From Pantoea sp. RIT-PI-b (lineage in GTDB: Bacteria > Pseudomonadota > Gammaproteobacteria > Enterobacterales > Enterobacteriaceae), in contig NZ_LGIS01000026.1 of NCBI RefSeq assembly GCF_001187905.1, positions 236,458 to 300,457 on the forward strand: DNA of 64,000 bases, in the 5' to 3' direction. The notes under the pieces were generated by a model. It was not told the DNA's origin. It was given only the letters and a program-made list of their open reading frames with translations, and did not search any database. A program made the translations under genes and the position numbers. Of this stretch, positions 37,491-44,706 are shown in pieces; position 1 is the first letter of the stretch; every line of letters begins with the position of its first letter.

Positions 37491-38138
37491 CTAGCCGCTT
37501 CGATAACGCCGCAGCTCCATTAAAGTGCCGATAATTTGCAGGCCAGCGTCTGCCGAGTGTAGCTGTGGAAAATCATCGTTCAGCGGTCGTAAGACGAAAT
37601 GTTGCCCAGCAGATTGCTGAGCTTGCTGACGATAAATGCGCACCAGCGCCACGCCATTTGCTAGCGCCAGCACCACATCGCCAGGCTGCGGCGGAACATT
37701 GGGATCAAAGATTAAGCTGTCCCCGGGGCGATAGTCGGGCTGCATCGATTGATCTTCCACCGTTATCGCTAAGGCGCCATCGCTGAGTGTGCTTTCACTG
37801 TAGAGAAAACGCGTCGCCTGTTGTTGCAGCAGTAAACGCTGTTCGCCCAACCACGCGGCCGCTTGCGTCAGACTGATCAATGGCACCGTCGCAACAGGTA
37901 CCGCGCTCGGCGCTGCTGAAAACACCTCGCCATCACCATCAATAATCCATGCCGCGGTACATTGCAGCCACTGCGCCAGCCGCAGCAGGTTTTCCCCACG
38001 CGGTACGGTTTCCTCTTTTTCCCATTGCGATACAGCCACATGCGAAACGCCGATGCTTTTAGCCAGCGCCTGCTGTGTTAACTGCAGTGCTTTACGTCGT
38101 GCCCGGATGCGTTCACCGGAAGATTCTTTTTTCATCAT
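37491..38138 (-). CDS. CI/LexA-like repressor (HTH-XRE plus S24 domain), apparently non-cleavable
   Basis: 215 aa. An N-terminal HTH (TQQALAKSIGVSHVAVSQWEKEE, residues 21-43) and a C-terminal S24 peptidase domain with the Ser in EDQSMQP (S131). The position of the catalytic Lys is Arg (VALVRIYR, R167), and the usual Ala-Gly cleavage site in the P22 C2-type motif reads QAAAW (A93-A94). Both changes predict loss of RecA-stimulated self-cleavage. AGGAG lies eight bases before the ATG. It is divergent from a three-gene operon, with two palindromes between that are likely its operators. Confidence 0.85.
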   Translation of the reverse strand: MMKKESSGERIRARRKALQLTQQALAKSIGVSHVAVSQWEKEETVPRGENLLRLAQWLQCTAAWIIDGDGEVFSAAPSAVPVATVPLISLTQAAAWLGEQRLLLQQQATRFLYSESTLSDGALAITVEDQSMQPDYRPGDSLIFDPNVPPQPGDVVLALANGVALVRIYRQQAQQSAGQHFVLRPLNDDFPQLHSADAGLQIIGTLMELRRYRSG

Positions 38139-38162
38139 CTTGACATCTCCTGAAGGATTGAC

Positions 38163-38176
38163 TTAAGTATACTTAA
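38163..38176. promoter_or_regulatory. Operator 1 for the adjacent repressor
   Basis: Perfect palindrome TTAAGTATACTTAA, 25 bp upstream of the repressor start. A plus-strand TTGACT at 38158-38163 touches it and could be the -35 of the divergent operon. Confidence 0.65.
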
Positions 38177-38186
38177 ATTGATGAAA

Positions 38187-38200
38187 TAAAGTAAACTTAA
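38187..38200. promoter_or_regulatory. Operator 2 for the adjacent repressor
   Basis: TAAAGTAAACTTAA, a near copy of operator 1, 24 bp centre to centre from it, which is a little over two helical turns and fits cooperative binding by a CI-like dimer pair. Confidence 0.6.
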
Positions 38201-38221
38201 ATTCAGGCGTTGACCGCGAAG

Positions 38222-38266
38222 CTGGCAAGGGTGGTCAGCGTGCTCTTGAGGCGCAACCCTTGCCAG
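38222..38266 (+). repeat. Inverted repeat in the operon leader
   Basis: CTGGCAAGGGT and ACCCTTGCCAG, a perfect 11-bp stem with a 23-base loop, lies just upstream of the ribosome site of the next gene. It could act on translation or partially terminate transcription. Confidence 0.55.
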
Positions 38267-38282
38267 GGGTGAGAGGTGAAGC

Positions 38283-38672
38283 ATGGAAAGTAGTTTAGTC
38301 ACCAGCGTAGGTGCGTTGCTTCTCGGCGGCGGCGCAGCAGCTGTGTTCTGGAAACCGTTAATGGCGGGGATTGCCGCTATCGTCACCAGCAATCGTGCCG
38401 GCGGGGAGATCATCACCAGCTACAAAGAACAGGTGATGCTGCTCAAAGAGGGTCATGCCTTGATGCGCCAGGAAAACGATGAGTTGCGCATCCGTCATGA
38501 CAAAAACCTGCGGCGTATCTCTTCGCTGGAGACCGATCTGCGGCTGATTAAAAACGCGTTAAGCATTTTGCTGGCAACCACTGAAGCCGAGCACAGCGAT
38601 AAATTTCGCAGTCAGGTCAACCAACTGATTACCACTCTGGAGGAGAGTCGTGATGACGCAGATAAACAGTGA
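38283..38672 (+). CDS. Membrane-anchored coiled-coil protein, 129 aa
   Basis: Hydrophobic N-terminus (SLVTSVGALLLGGGAAAVFWKPLMAGIAAIVTS), then a long charged helical region (EQVMLLKEGHALMRQENDELRIRHDKNLRRISSLETDL) with heptad character. Family unknown. First of three genes facing the CI-like repressor. Its topology resembles small phage membrane proteins near lysis genes, but that is only a resemblance. It overlaps the next gene by 20 bases. Confidence 0.75.
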   Translation: MESSLVTSVGALLLGGGAAAVFWKPLMAGIAAIVTSNRAGGEIITSYKEQVMLLKEGHALMRQENDELRIRHDKNLRRISSLETDLRLIKNALSILLATTEAEHSDKFRSQVNQLITTLEESRDDADKQ

Positions 38673-38982
38673 GTACGTAGTGAAAAACCATCGGCGCCAG
38701 CTGTTTTTCGGCGGCTTTCTACTGATGCTGTCGCTGATGTGCGTGGCGATGACGGTGCTGTTCCTGTTCGTCAGTAACAGCGCCAATCAGCGGGTTGAGG
38801 AGATCCGGCAACAGTACCGCACCATCTCCGAGCGGCGTGAAGCCCGCGTGGCGGAGTTGACCAGCCAGTTGGTGGCGCTGCAGAACACACTCGATGGCAT
38901 AAACAAGCATCCGGCCAGCGCACCGGCTGAGAAAGTGAAACCGGCTGAAGGAGAGAAGTCGCCACCTCAACCCAAGCGTTAA
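38653..38982 (+). CDS. Membrane-anchored coiled-coil protein, 109 aa
   Basis: A membrane helix (LFFGGFLLMLSLMCVAMTVLFLFVS) after a short basic N-terminus, then a coiled coil (ANQRVEEIRQQYRTISERREARVAELTSQLVALQNTL) and a Pro/Lys-rich tail. The topology is like an Rz-type inner spanin, without recognisable sequence similarity. I chose the ATG at 38653, after GGAGGAG; a GTG one codon earlier is possible. Second of three coupled genes. Confidence 0.75.
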   Translation: MTQINSEYVVKNHRRQLFFGGFLLMLSLMCVAMTVLFLFVSNSANQRVEEIRQQYRTISERREARVAELTSQLVALQNTLDGINKHPASAPAEKVKPAEGEKSPPQPKR

Positions 38983-38992
38983 GGAGGGGATC

Positions 38993-39553
38993 ATGCGCAT
39001 TACCACGTGGATTGCAGCCAGTGTTGCCCGACTGCGGTCTTTATTAAGTCAGAAGGAGAACGTTATGAGCGATCAAATTGTTATCGATCCAACCACCAAT
39101 GCTGCGGTAAGCGCTAGCGCAGCCACTCCCCAGGCTTCCTCACCCGCGGAGGATTTTGCCAACGAAGTCGCTACGCCAGCAGCGCCAGCAGCTGCCGTCA
39201 CCGCAGTTCCGGCGGCAGCGCCTGCGGCTGACGTCTCAACCGAGGCTGCCCCCGCTGCTGCGCCTGAAGCTGTGGCGGTTGCGCCTACTGAAGCTGTACC
39301 GGTCGCTGTACCGGAGGCGGTGACCGCTGCGCCAGCGGAAGAGGTGCCACCCACGGCACCCGAGGTGGCAACTCCCGTTGCAGCCGCAGCGGCGCCGGCC
39401 ACCGCAACGCAGGAGGCCAGTCATGCCAGCGAAGGATTCTCAGAAGGGGTGAAAGATTTTGCCCAGGCGTTCAAATTTGTCGAGCAGGGGGTGATCAAAT
39501 TGGGGGATGCCGCCAAGGATGAGCTGATTGAACTGGCGAGGAAGTATCTGTAA
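38993..39553 (+). CDS. Alanine/proline-rich protein with two possible starts
   Basis: 186 aa from ATG 38993 (strong AAGGAGG), or 162 aa from ATG 39065 (strong AAGGAG). The first 24 residues form a basic amphipathic helix (RITTWIAASVARLRSLL). A long Ala/Pro/Val/Glu repeat-like linker spans about residues 45-140, and a helical end (GFSEGVKDFAQAFKFVEQGVIKLGDAAKDELIELARKYL) follows. The linker looks able to span periplasm or cell wall, but no signal peptide is clear. Family unknown. Third gene of the repressor-facing operon. Confidence 0.7.
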   Translation: MRITTWIAASVARLRSLLSQKENVMSDQIVIDPTTNAAVSASAATPQASSPAEDFANEVATPAAPAAAVTAVPAAAPAADVSTEAAPAAAPEAVAVAPTEAVPVAVPEAVTAAPAEEVPPTAPEVATPVAAAAAPATATQEASHASEGFSEGVKDFAQAFKFVEQGVIKLGDAAKDELIELARKYL

Positions 39554-39572
39554 TGCAGGACGACTCGCCAAA

Positions 39573-39608
39573 GGGGACCGGGATGTCCCCTGTTAATTAA
39601 CAGGTTTT
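39573..39608 (+). terminator. Terminator region of the three-gene operon
   Basis: Two overlapping hairpins: GGGGAC / GTCCCC, and the palindrome CCTGTTAATTAACAGG followed by TTTT, 20 bp after the last gene. Confidence 0.7.
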
Positions 39609-39709
39609 AGACACTTCCGATTATTCCTAATGCGGCTTCGATATTTTGTACTACCTTTAATCATTCAAGCGTTATTTAAATCGTCTTATTAAGCGAAAAG
39701 GAAGATAGC

Positions 39710-39976
39710 ATGAGTGATACAGAAACTGTAAAAACCAAAACTGACTACTTGCGTGATGTCACCTCCCAGCTTAAAGAGATGCGCCACTACGCGCAGACCA
39801 ATACTGAGACGCTTTCTGCCCACTGGCTGGCGTTTGATGCGGGTGAGTACAAAGACCCGGAGTATGCGGGACGTTTTGACACCTTGCTCAACAAACAGGG
39901 CAAGCTGTTAGATGATATTGATGAGGCGATTCAGGACCTGGAAATCGCCATCAACCATGCCGAGCAGGAAAGCTAA
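39710..39976 (+). CDS. Hypothetical helical protein, 88 aa
   Basis: Soluble, acidic, mostly helical: TDYLRDVTSQLKEMRHYAQTNTE and LLNKQGKLLDDIDEAIQDLEIAINHAEQES. AAGGAAG precedes the ATG. I do not recognise a family. It converges with the dinI-like gene 20 bp away. Confidence 0.7.
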   Translation: MSDTETVKTKTDYLRDVTSQLKEMRHYAQTNTETLSAHWLAFDAGEYKDPEYAGRFDTLLNKQGKLLDDIDEAIQDLEIAINHAEQES

Positions 39977-39996
39977 GCTTGTCATGCACTGGTGGC

Positions 39997-40236
39997 CTAA
40001 TCGGCCACCAGCCACATTTCCGCTTCATCGAACATCTCTTCAACAATCCGCGCAATCGTCGCTTTATCGTTCTTACTCATATCGGTATCAATCGCGTTCC
40101 GTTCCATTGGTTTGACGCGCACCTCAATATCGGGAAAGACGCGCTGTACACGCTTTTCCAACTCCTGCAAAATCATCTCGCGTGCGCCCGGTAATCCGGC
40201 CACATTGCGCTTATCGTAAATCAGTTCCACAAACAT
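39997..40236 (-). CDS. DinI family DNA-damage-inducible protein
   Basis: 79 aa. FVELIYDKRN at the N-terminus, a central AREMILQELEKRVQRVFPDIEVRVKPM, and the acidic C-terminal helix IARIVEEMFDEAEMWLVAD fit DinI, which binds and stabilises RecA filaments in the SOS response. A LexA box lies 39 bp upstream of its start, the usual SOS arrangement. Confidence 0.9.
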   Translation of the reverse strand: MFVELIYDKRNVAGLPGAREMILQELEKRVQRVFPDIEVRVKPMERNAIDTDMSKNDKATIARIVEEMFDEAEMWLVAD

Positions 40237-40274
40237 CAGGGCGTTCCATTCAGCGGATTGGGTGCGCCATGGTA

Positions 40275-40290
40275 CTGTAAATAAAAACAG
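40275..40290. promoter_or_regulatory. LexA (SOS) box shared by dinI-like and iraP-like genes
   Basis: CTGT-N8-ACAG exactly, with TA before and an A/T-rich centre (AAATAAAA), as in strong LexA sites. It is 39 bp upstream of the dinI-like start and directly abuts the ribosome site of the divergent iraP-like gene (9 bp before its ATG). Confidence 0.85.
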
Positions 40291-40298
40291 GGGTAAAC

Positions 40299-40592
40299 AT
40301 GCGCCAACTGGTTATCGATATCTTGCTGAAAATGGCAAAAATGGATGTGGAGGCAAAGGAGCTGGTGGCGCAGGTTGAGGCGCAGTCATTACTGATTGCG
40401 GCACTGCTGATTCAGGCTAAAGAGAACAACTCGCTGACCATTTCCGAAACGGTACAAGAGGCCATTGTGACGGCTTCGCGTGCATCGCAGGAGTTTCTAC
40501 AATCGGATGTTGATCTGCTGCTCACCCACGTTAATCGTCTACTGGCGGTAGCAAGCTATATTGAAATTAAAGGAATAGAGCGGGAAGGGTAG
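40299..40592 (+). CDS. iraP: IraP-like anti-adaptor (RpoS stabiliser)
   Basis: 97 aa. The N-terminal half matches IraP: RQLVIDILLKMAKMDVEAKELVAQVEAQSLLIAALL; the rest is helical and less similar, with a short extension beyond the 86 aa of E. coli. IraP blocks RssB so that RpoS is not delivered to ClpXP; in E. coli it responds to phosphate starvation. AGGGG lies five bases before the ATG. The LexA box abutting this site is unusual and would put the gene under SOS control. Confidence 0.75.
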   Translation: MRQLVIDILLKMAKMDVEAKELVAQVEAQSLLIAALLIQAKENNSLTISETVQEAIVTASRASQEFLQSDVDLLLTHVNRLLAVASYIEIKGIEREG

Positions 40593-40602
40593 AAAAATAT
40601 TA

Positions 40603-40638
40603 CCTCTGGAAGTGGAAATCCAGCAACACTTCCAGAGG
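40603..40638. repeat. Perfect 11-bp inverted repeat after iraP-like gene
   Basis: CCTCTGGAAGT and ACTTCCAGAGG with a 14-base loop, without T-run; probably a 3' stabilising hairpin. Confidence 0.55.
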
Positions 40639-40693
40639 CGGTGCAACAGCACCATTCGTTCAAGGACAATCTACGACTTACGTCGTGATGAGT

Positions 40694-40729
40694 AAGTTAT
40701 ACAAGTTAGAACGACTTGTACAACTTTTT
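40694..40729 (+). terminator. Probable terminator
   Basis: AAGTTATACAAGT / ACTTGTACAACTT (one mismatch) followed by TTT, about 100 bp after the iraP-like gene. Confidence 0.6.
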
Positions 40730-40787
40730 CCTGATCATTTTGAGTGGTTGGAGCTGTATCCTTGATGCATATTCAACAGCTTGGGCG

Positions 40788-41111
40788 TTAAAGCTCGTTC
40801 TTGATGCAGAACTCTTCCCACGTCATGCCCAAAGCTTCGGCATGAGATTTCAGATATTTTTCAATGGCATCGGCGGCTACGGCTTTATCCGGCTCGGCCA
40901 GCTGAATGGAAAACAGCATGCCATCCAGCTTCTTCTGACGCAGAAACGCGGCGTAAATGCGTTCAGCGTGCCACGCGCGTAATTGGGCCAGCGACAGGTT
41001 CGCCTGGCGCGCATCGCTCTCGGTGAATTCATCCAGTGCAGACTGAAAATCGGGGTGGGCGGCGAAAAACATGGTGCGCGCCTGAGCGTAATACTCTTCT
41101 GGGGTTTTCAT
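40788..41111 (-). CDS. DUF6388-like protein, 107 aa
   Basis: Helical soluble protein: KTPEEYYAQARTMFFAAHPDFQSALDEF at the N-terminus, LRAWHAERIYAAFLRQKKLDGMLFSIQLAEPD in the middle and ALGMTWEEFCIKNEL at the end. The last motif and overall length recall the DUF6388 family of pseudomonads and enterics, function unknown. The ATG at 41111 is preferred; the frame stays open another 44 codons upstream but through repeat-like sequence. Confidence 0.75.
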   Translation of the reverse strand: MKTPEEYYAQARTMFFAAHPDFQSALDEFTESDARQANLSLAQLRAWHAERIYAAFLRQKKLDGMLFSIQLAEPDKAVAADAIEKYLKSHAEALGMTWEEFCIKNEL

Positions 41112-41234
41112 TCGGGGATTCCTGCGTATCAACTTGCGCGCTAGTGTAACGCGCGCAAGTGGCCTTGTCAGTTGCAGAGCTTTAACAATGCACGCATCGT
41201 GACGGCCAGCGCACTGGCTCAGTTGGGGTTCCCT

Positions 41235-41258
41235 GGTCGCCATGAATGGCGACCCTAC
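41235..41258 (+). repeat. Dispersed 24-bp palindromic repeat
   Basis: A perfect copy of the family: GTCGCCATGAATGGCGAC with CCTAC tail. It lies 124 bp upstream of the DUF6388-like gene. Confidence 0.85.
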
Positions 41259-41269
41259 AGGCGTTACAG

Positions 41270-41515
41270 CGATGACGAGTCAGTAAGACGCATTGATGCT
41301 GCAGCGCGGGTGTTGAGGCGACATCCCAGCCCGCTGAGCGAGTAAGGGATTCCAGGGCGAGCCGCAGGGATGCGGCGAGAGGCGGCGCTGAGCAGGAGCG
41401 AATCGCCGCCGGTCCGTCAGGAATCGTGAAGGAGTGAAGGCACCGCGTAGCGGCGGGATGGGCTGGCGCAGGGCCCGGGAGTGAAGAGGGCGTGGCCAGA
41501 CGCCCTCTTCTCGGT
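41270..41515. other. GC-rich structured non-coding block
   Basis: About 245 bp without a credible ORF. It is rich in small hairpins: GCCGCA-GGGA-TGCGGC (41361-41376), GGCGGCG...CGCCGCC (41381-41410) and an 11-bp perfect stem GAAGAGGGCGT / ACGCCCTCTTC (41483-41510). The base composition and density of paired segments suggest a structured RNA or a dispersed non-coding element. The whole gap 41112-41640 holds only this and one 24-bp repeat. Confidence 0.45.
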
Positions 41516-41640
41516 CGCCGCACGACATAGCTGAAACTGCCCCAGCAGATGGCGAACGAAAGTTGCTCAGAGCTTAACTGATCGGCATTACGCAATTTAT
41601 TGCGCGATGAATCGCGCCGCTACGGAATGTGCGCTACCGA

Positions 41641-42930
41641 TCAATGCAACTGCTGATAAATGCGCGTGACGTCCTGCTGATTCTTCGCCAGAGTTTCGTC
41701 CAGCGTCAGTTTACCGCTCAGCATATCCGCCAGATTCTGCCCGACGGCATTACCCATCTGATCAAATCCTGGAATACTCACGTACTGCACGCCCTGATAG
41801 GGCACCGGATTAAGCGTTGGTTGCTCGACGGTGGCCGATTCAATCGCCGCACGCACCTGCGCCGCATACGGTGCCAGGCGCTGATAACTGGGTTGCTGAT
41901 AGGTTGAATTGCGGCTGCCCGGCGGCACCGCGCCCCAACCAACGGTATCCGCAACTTGCTGAATATACTGTTTTGACGTCGCCCAGCTGATAAAAGCGAT
42001 GGCCGCATCGCGATTCGGCGTATGCGCGGGAACGGCCAGCGCCCACGACCACAGCCAGTTGGAACCGTTACGCGTGATGCCGCCCGGCGCAGGGGCAAAG
42101 GCCAGCTTATCCGCCACCAATGAAATCTGCGGATTAACCAGCAGACCGGCTGCCACCGTACTGTCGATCCACATCGCGCACTTGCCCTGTGCTGTCAGAC
42201 GCAAAATCTGGCCAAAGCTGTTGTTCACCGTATCTGGCGGCCCGTCCTGTTTCACCATCTGCAAGTAATCGCCGAGCGCTTCGCGCCACTCCGCAGAGTT
42301 GAGCGTGGGTTGCCAGTTCTCATCGAACCACTGCGCGCCATAGGCGTTGGCCATGGTGGTGAGGAGCGCAACGTTATCGCCCCAGCCAGGCTGACCGCGC
42401 AAGCACAGGCCGTAAATGCCTTGCTGCTTGTCGGTCAGCTTGGCGGCAAAGTTTTTGATGTCGGTCCAGTCGGGATTATCGGGCATGGTTAGGCCTTTTG
42501 CCGCAAACAGGTCTTTGCGGTAATAGGTCATGCTGCTTTCACCGTAGAACGGCAGGGCATACAGGGTTTGCTGCCACGACAGCGCTTTGCGTACCGGAGC
42601 GATGAGATCATCGCTATCGTAATCCGCCGGCAGCGTATTCAGCGGCGCCAGCCAGCCTTTTTCGCCCCACAGCGGCGCTTCATAGGTGCCAACGGTAATC
42701 ACGTCAAACTGCGGCTGGCCGCTATTCATCGCCGACAGCACCGCCTGACGCAGCGCGCCATCATCCATTACGTGCCACTGCAGTTTGACGTCGGGATGTT
42801 GCTGTTCATAACGCGTAGAGAGCTGCTGCATGATGGTCATATCGCCGTTGGCGATGGTGGCGATGTTCAGCGTGGTTGCCGCCTGACTCAGCAGCGGCGT
42901 GGCCAGTAACATCGCGAGAAGTTTACGCAT
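41641..42930 (-). CDS. Sugar-type ABC solute-binding protein without transporter
   Basis: 429 aa periplasmic binding protein of family 1. Signal peptide RKLLAMLLATPLLSQA, then TLNIATIANGDMTIMQQLSTRYEQQHPDVKLQW; QFDVITVGTYEAPLWGEKGWLAPL; and late PAHTPNRDAAIAFISWATSKQYIQ. The ligand is probably a sugar or polyol. No permease or ATPase gene adjoins it. It follows a chemoreceptor gene by 11 bp, and GGAG precedes its ATG, so both are in one operon: the protein likely delivers its ligand to that receptor (inference). Confidence 0.88.
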   Translation of the reverse strand: MRKLLAMLLATPLLSQAATTLNIATIANGDMTIMQQLSTRYEQQHPDVKLQWHVMDDGALRQAVLSAMNSGQPQFDVITVGTYEAPLWGEKGWLAPLNTLPADYDSDDLIAPVRKALSWQQTLYALPFYGESSMTYYRKDLFAAKGLTMPDNPDWTDIKNFAAKLTDKQQGIYGLCLRGQPGWGDNVALLTTMANAYGAQWFDENWQPTLNSAEWREALGDYLQMVKQDGPPDTVNNSFGQILRLTAQGKCAMWIDSTVAAGLLVNPQISLVADKLAFAPAPGGITRNGSNWLWSWALAVPAHTPNRDAAIAFISWATSKQYIQQVADTVGWGAVPPGSRNSTYQQPSYQRLAPYAAQVRAAIESATVEQPTLNPVPYQGVQYVSIPGFDQMGNAVGQNLADMLSGKLTLDETLAKNQQDVTRIYQQLH

Positions 42931-42941
42931 GATGTCGCTCC

Positions 42942-44486
42942 TTAGCGCTGTTGCAGGCGGAAGAAGGCCATCTTCTCCACCAGCAATCCAGCATGCTCAC
43001 TGACGGTTTGGCTGGCGGCGCTGGCTTCCTGCACCAACGAGGCGTTCTGCTGCGTAGCGCCATCCATCTGGATCACCGCAGTATTGACCTGTTCAATGCC
43101 GCTGGATTGCTGACGGCTGGCCACGGCAATTTCGCCGACGATATCCACCACGCGCGCCACGCCGTGATTGATGTCATTCAACATGGCCCCGGAACGCTGC
43201 ACCAGCGCGCTGCCAGCTTCCACCTTGCCGACGCTGGCATCAATCAACGCTTTAATCTCGTGCGCGGCACCGGCAGATCGCTGCGCCAGTTGACGCACTT
43301 CGGCGGCCACCACGGCAAAGCCACGGCCTTGCTCACCCGCACGCGCCGCTTCGACGGCCGCGTTTAGCGCCAGCAGGTTGGTCTGGAAGGCAATTTCATC
43401 GATCACCCGGTTGATATCGGCGATACGCTTGCTGGAGGATTCAATCTCCTCCATCGCGCTGACCGCATCACGCAGCACGCTGCTGCCGCGTTCGGCCTGA
43501 TGACGCACATCGGTGGCCAGTTCGTTGGCCTGCGCGGCGTTATCGGCGTTATGTTTTACCGTGGCGGTCATCTGCTCCATGCTGGCGGCGGTTTGCTCCA
43601 GCGAGCTGGCCTGCGAATGGGTACGCTCAGAGAGATCATCATTGCCGTCGGCCATCTGACGCGCGGCATCGCTGAGCGCGCTGGCGCTTTCGCCCACTTC
43701 GCGCACGATCTCGGCCAGACGCACGTCCATGCGCAGCAGCGATTGCATCAGTTCGCCCATCTCATCACGCGAAACGGTGCCGATATCATGATTCAGTTCA
43801 CCGGCCGCAATCGACTCGGCGAGTTCGCGTGCCTGACCAATCGAGCGATTGATTGAGCGAATTAGCAGCCAGCCAAACACCAGCGCCACGCTTAAGCCCA
43901 CCAGCAGAATCACAATCAGGCTATTGCGCGCCAGCTGGTAATCGCTGTTGCTTTGCTGATAGGTGAGTTCTGCATGCTGGCGCATCAGCGCATCCAGCTG
44001 GTCAATATCCTGCTGCAGCAGCTGACTGCCGCTGCGCAGGCGGGTTTCAATCACCACTAACGCCGCCGAAGGGTTGCCGCTTTTCAGCAGTTCGCCGGCC
44101 TCTTTCAACGCCGTTTGCCAGCCGTCGAGGTGGGTAATAAATTGCTGGCTCAGCGGCTTGGTTTGCGCATCAAACGACAGCTGCTGCCAGGTTTGGCGGT
44201 CTTTCGCAATCTGTTCACCGTAGTGCGCAATGCGCGCCAGACGTTTCTCCACTTCGCTGCTGTCAGTCCAGTAGCGCAGGGCATCAAACAGGGTAGAGGA
44301 TTGTTCCTGCACCATGCGGTACAGGCGGGAAGAGTATTGCAGCGGTAACAGCTCATTCTGGTAGGCATTTTGCGCCCGCTGGTCGGCGGCACGCAGTCCG
44401 ATGATTCCCCAGATGGCGGCAACAATCAGTAAAATGCACAGCAGGCCGACAATCGATATCAGGCGCGCGCGAAGGGTTAATCGCAT
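42942..44486 (-). CDS. Methyl-accepting chemotaxis protein paired with a binding protein
   Basis: 514 aa. Membrane segments [23 protein letters not shown] and [20 protein letters not shown] enclose a four-helix-bundle sensor. HAMP and a canonical signalling tip ([29 protein letters not shown]) follow. It ends FFRLQQR without NWETF, so it is a low-abundance receptor. A near-perfect sigma-28 promoter is upstream. Its sensor type (Tsr/Tar-like) can accept loaded binding proteins, as Tar does with maltose-binding protein. Confidence 0.93.
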   Translation of the reverse strand: MRLTLRARLISIVGLLCILLIVAAIWGIIGLRAADQRAQNAYQNELLPLQYSSRLYRMVQEQSSTLFDALRYWTDSSEVEKRLARIAHYGEQIAKDRQTWQQLSFDAQTKPLSQQFITHLDGWQTALKEAGELLKSGNPSAALVVIETRLRSGSQLLQQDIDQLDALMRQHAELTYQQSNSDYQLARNSLIVILLVGLSVALVFGWLLIRSINRSIGQARELAESIAAGELNHDIGTVSRDEMGELMQSLLRMDVRLAEIVREVGESASALSDAARQMADGNDDLSERTHSQASSLEQTAASMEQMTATVKHNADNAAQANELATDVRHQAERGSSVLRDAVSAMEEIESSSKRIADINRVIDEIAFQTNLLALNAAVEAARAGEQGRGFAVVAAEVRQLAQRSAGAAHEIKALIDASVGKVEAGSALVQRSGAMLNDINHGVARVVDIVGEIAVASRQQSSGIEQVNTAVIQMDGATQQNASLVQEASAASQTVSEHAGLLVEKMAFFRLQQR

Positions 44487-44565
44487 AACGGTGTTCTCCG
44501 TAACGAAGATGAAGTGTGTAGTGGGTAATTATTATTTTGTGCAGATCCGTTAACTCCAGGATGAG

Positions 44566-44592
44566 TTATCGGCGCATTAATGAGCGGCTTGA
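44566..44592 (-). promoter_or_regulatory. Sigma-28 (FliA) promoter of the chemoreceptor/binding-protein operon
   Basis: On the minus strand TCAAGCCG, an 11-base spacer, then a perfect GCCGATAA -10 box, 79 bp upstream of the chemoreceptor start. It puts the receptor and the binding protein in the flagellar class 3 regulon. Confidence 0.8.
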
Positions 44593-44706
44593 GTTTTTTA
44601 TGGCGCACACCGCAGGGAAAAACGCGCGGCATACCGCAGATACCTTGCGCAACTGACGGGAAAAATTATAACGTAGCCGCCATTGATGCGAGTGTAGGGA
44701 ACGAGA

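Noticed and set aside
38135..38416. 93-codon minus-strand frame overlapping the repressor start
   Set aside because: Runs through operators and the leader of the opposite operon; no start signal.
39073..39402. Alanine/glycine-rich minus-strand open frame
   Set aside because: Mirror image of the Ala/Pro-rich gene; lacks start signals.
41182..41595. 137-codon minus-strand open frame
   Set aside because: Covers the GC-rich hairpin block and a 24-bp repeat; its low-complexity Arg/Ser/Pro composition is not protein-like.
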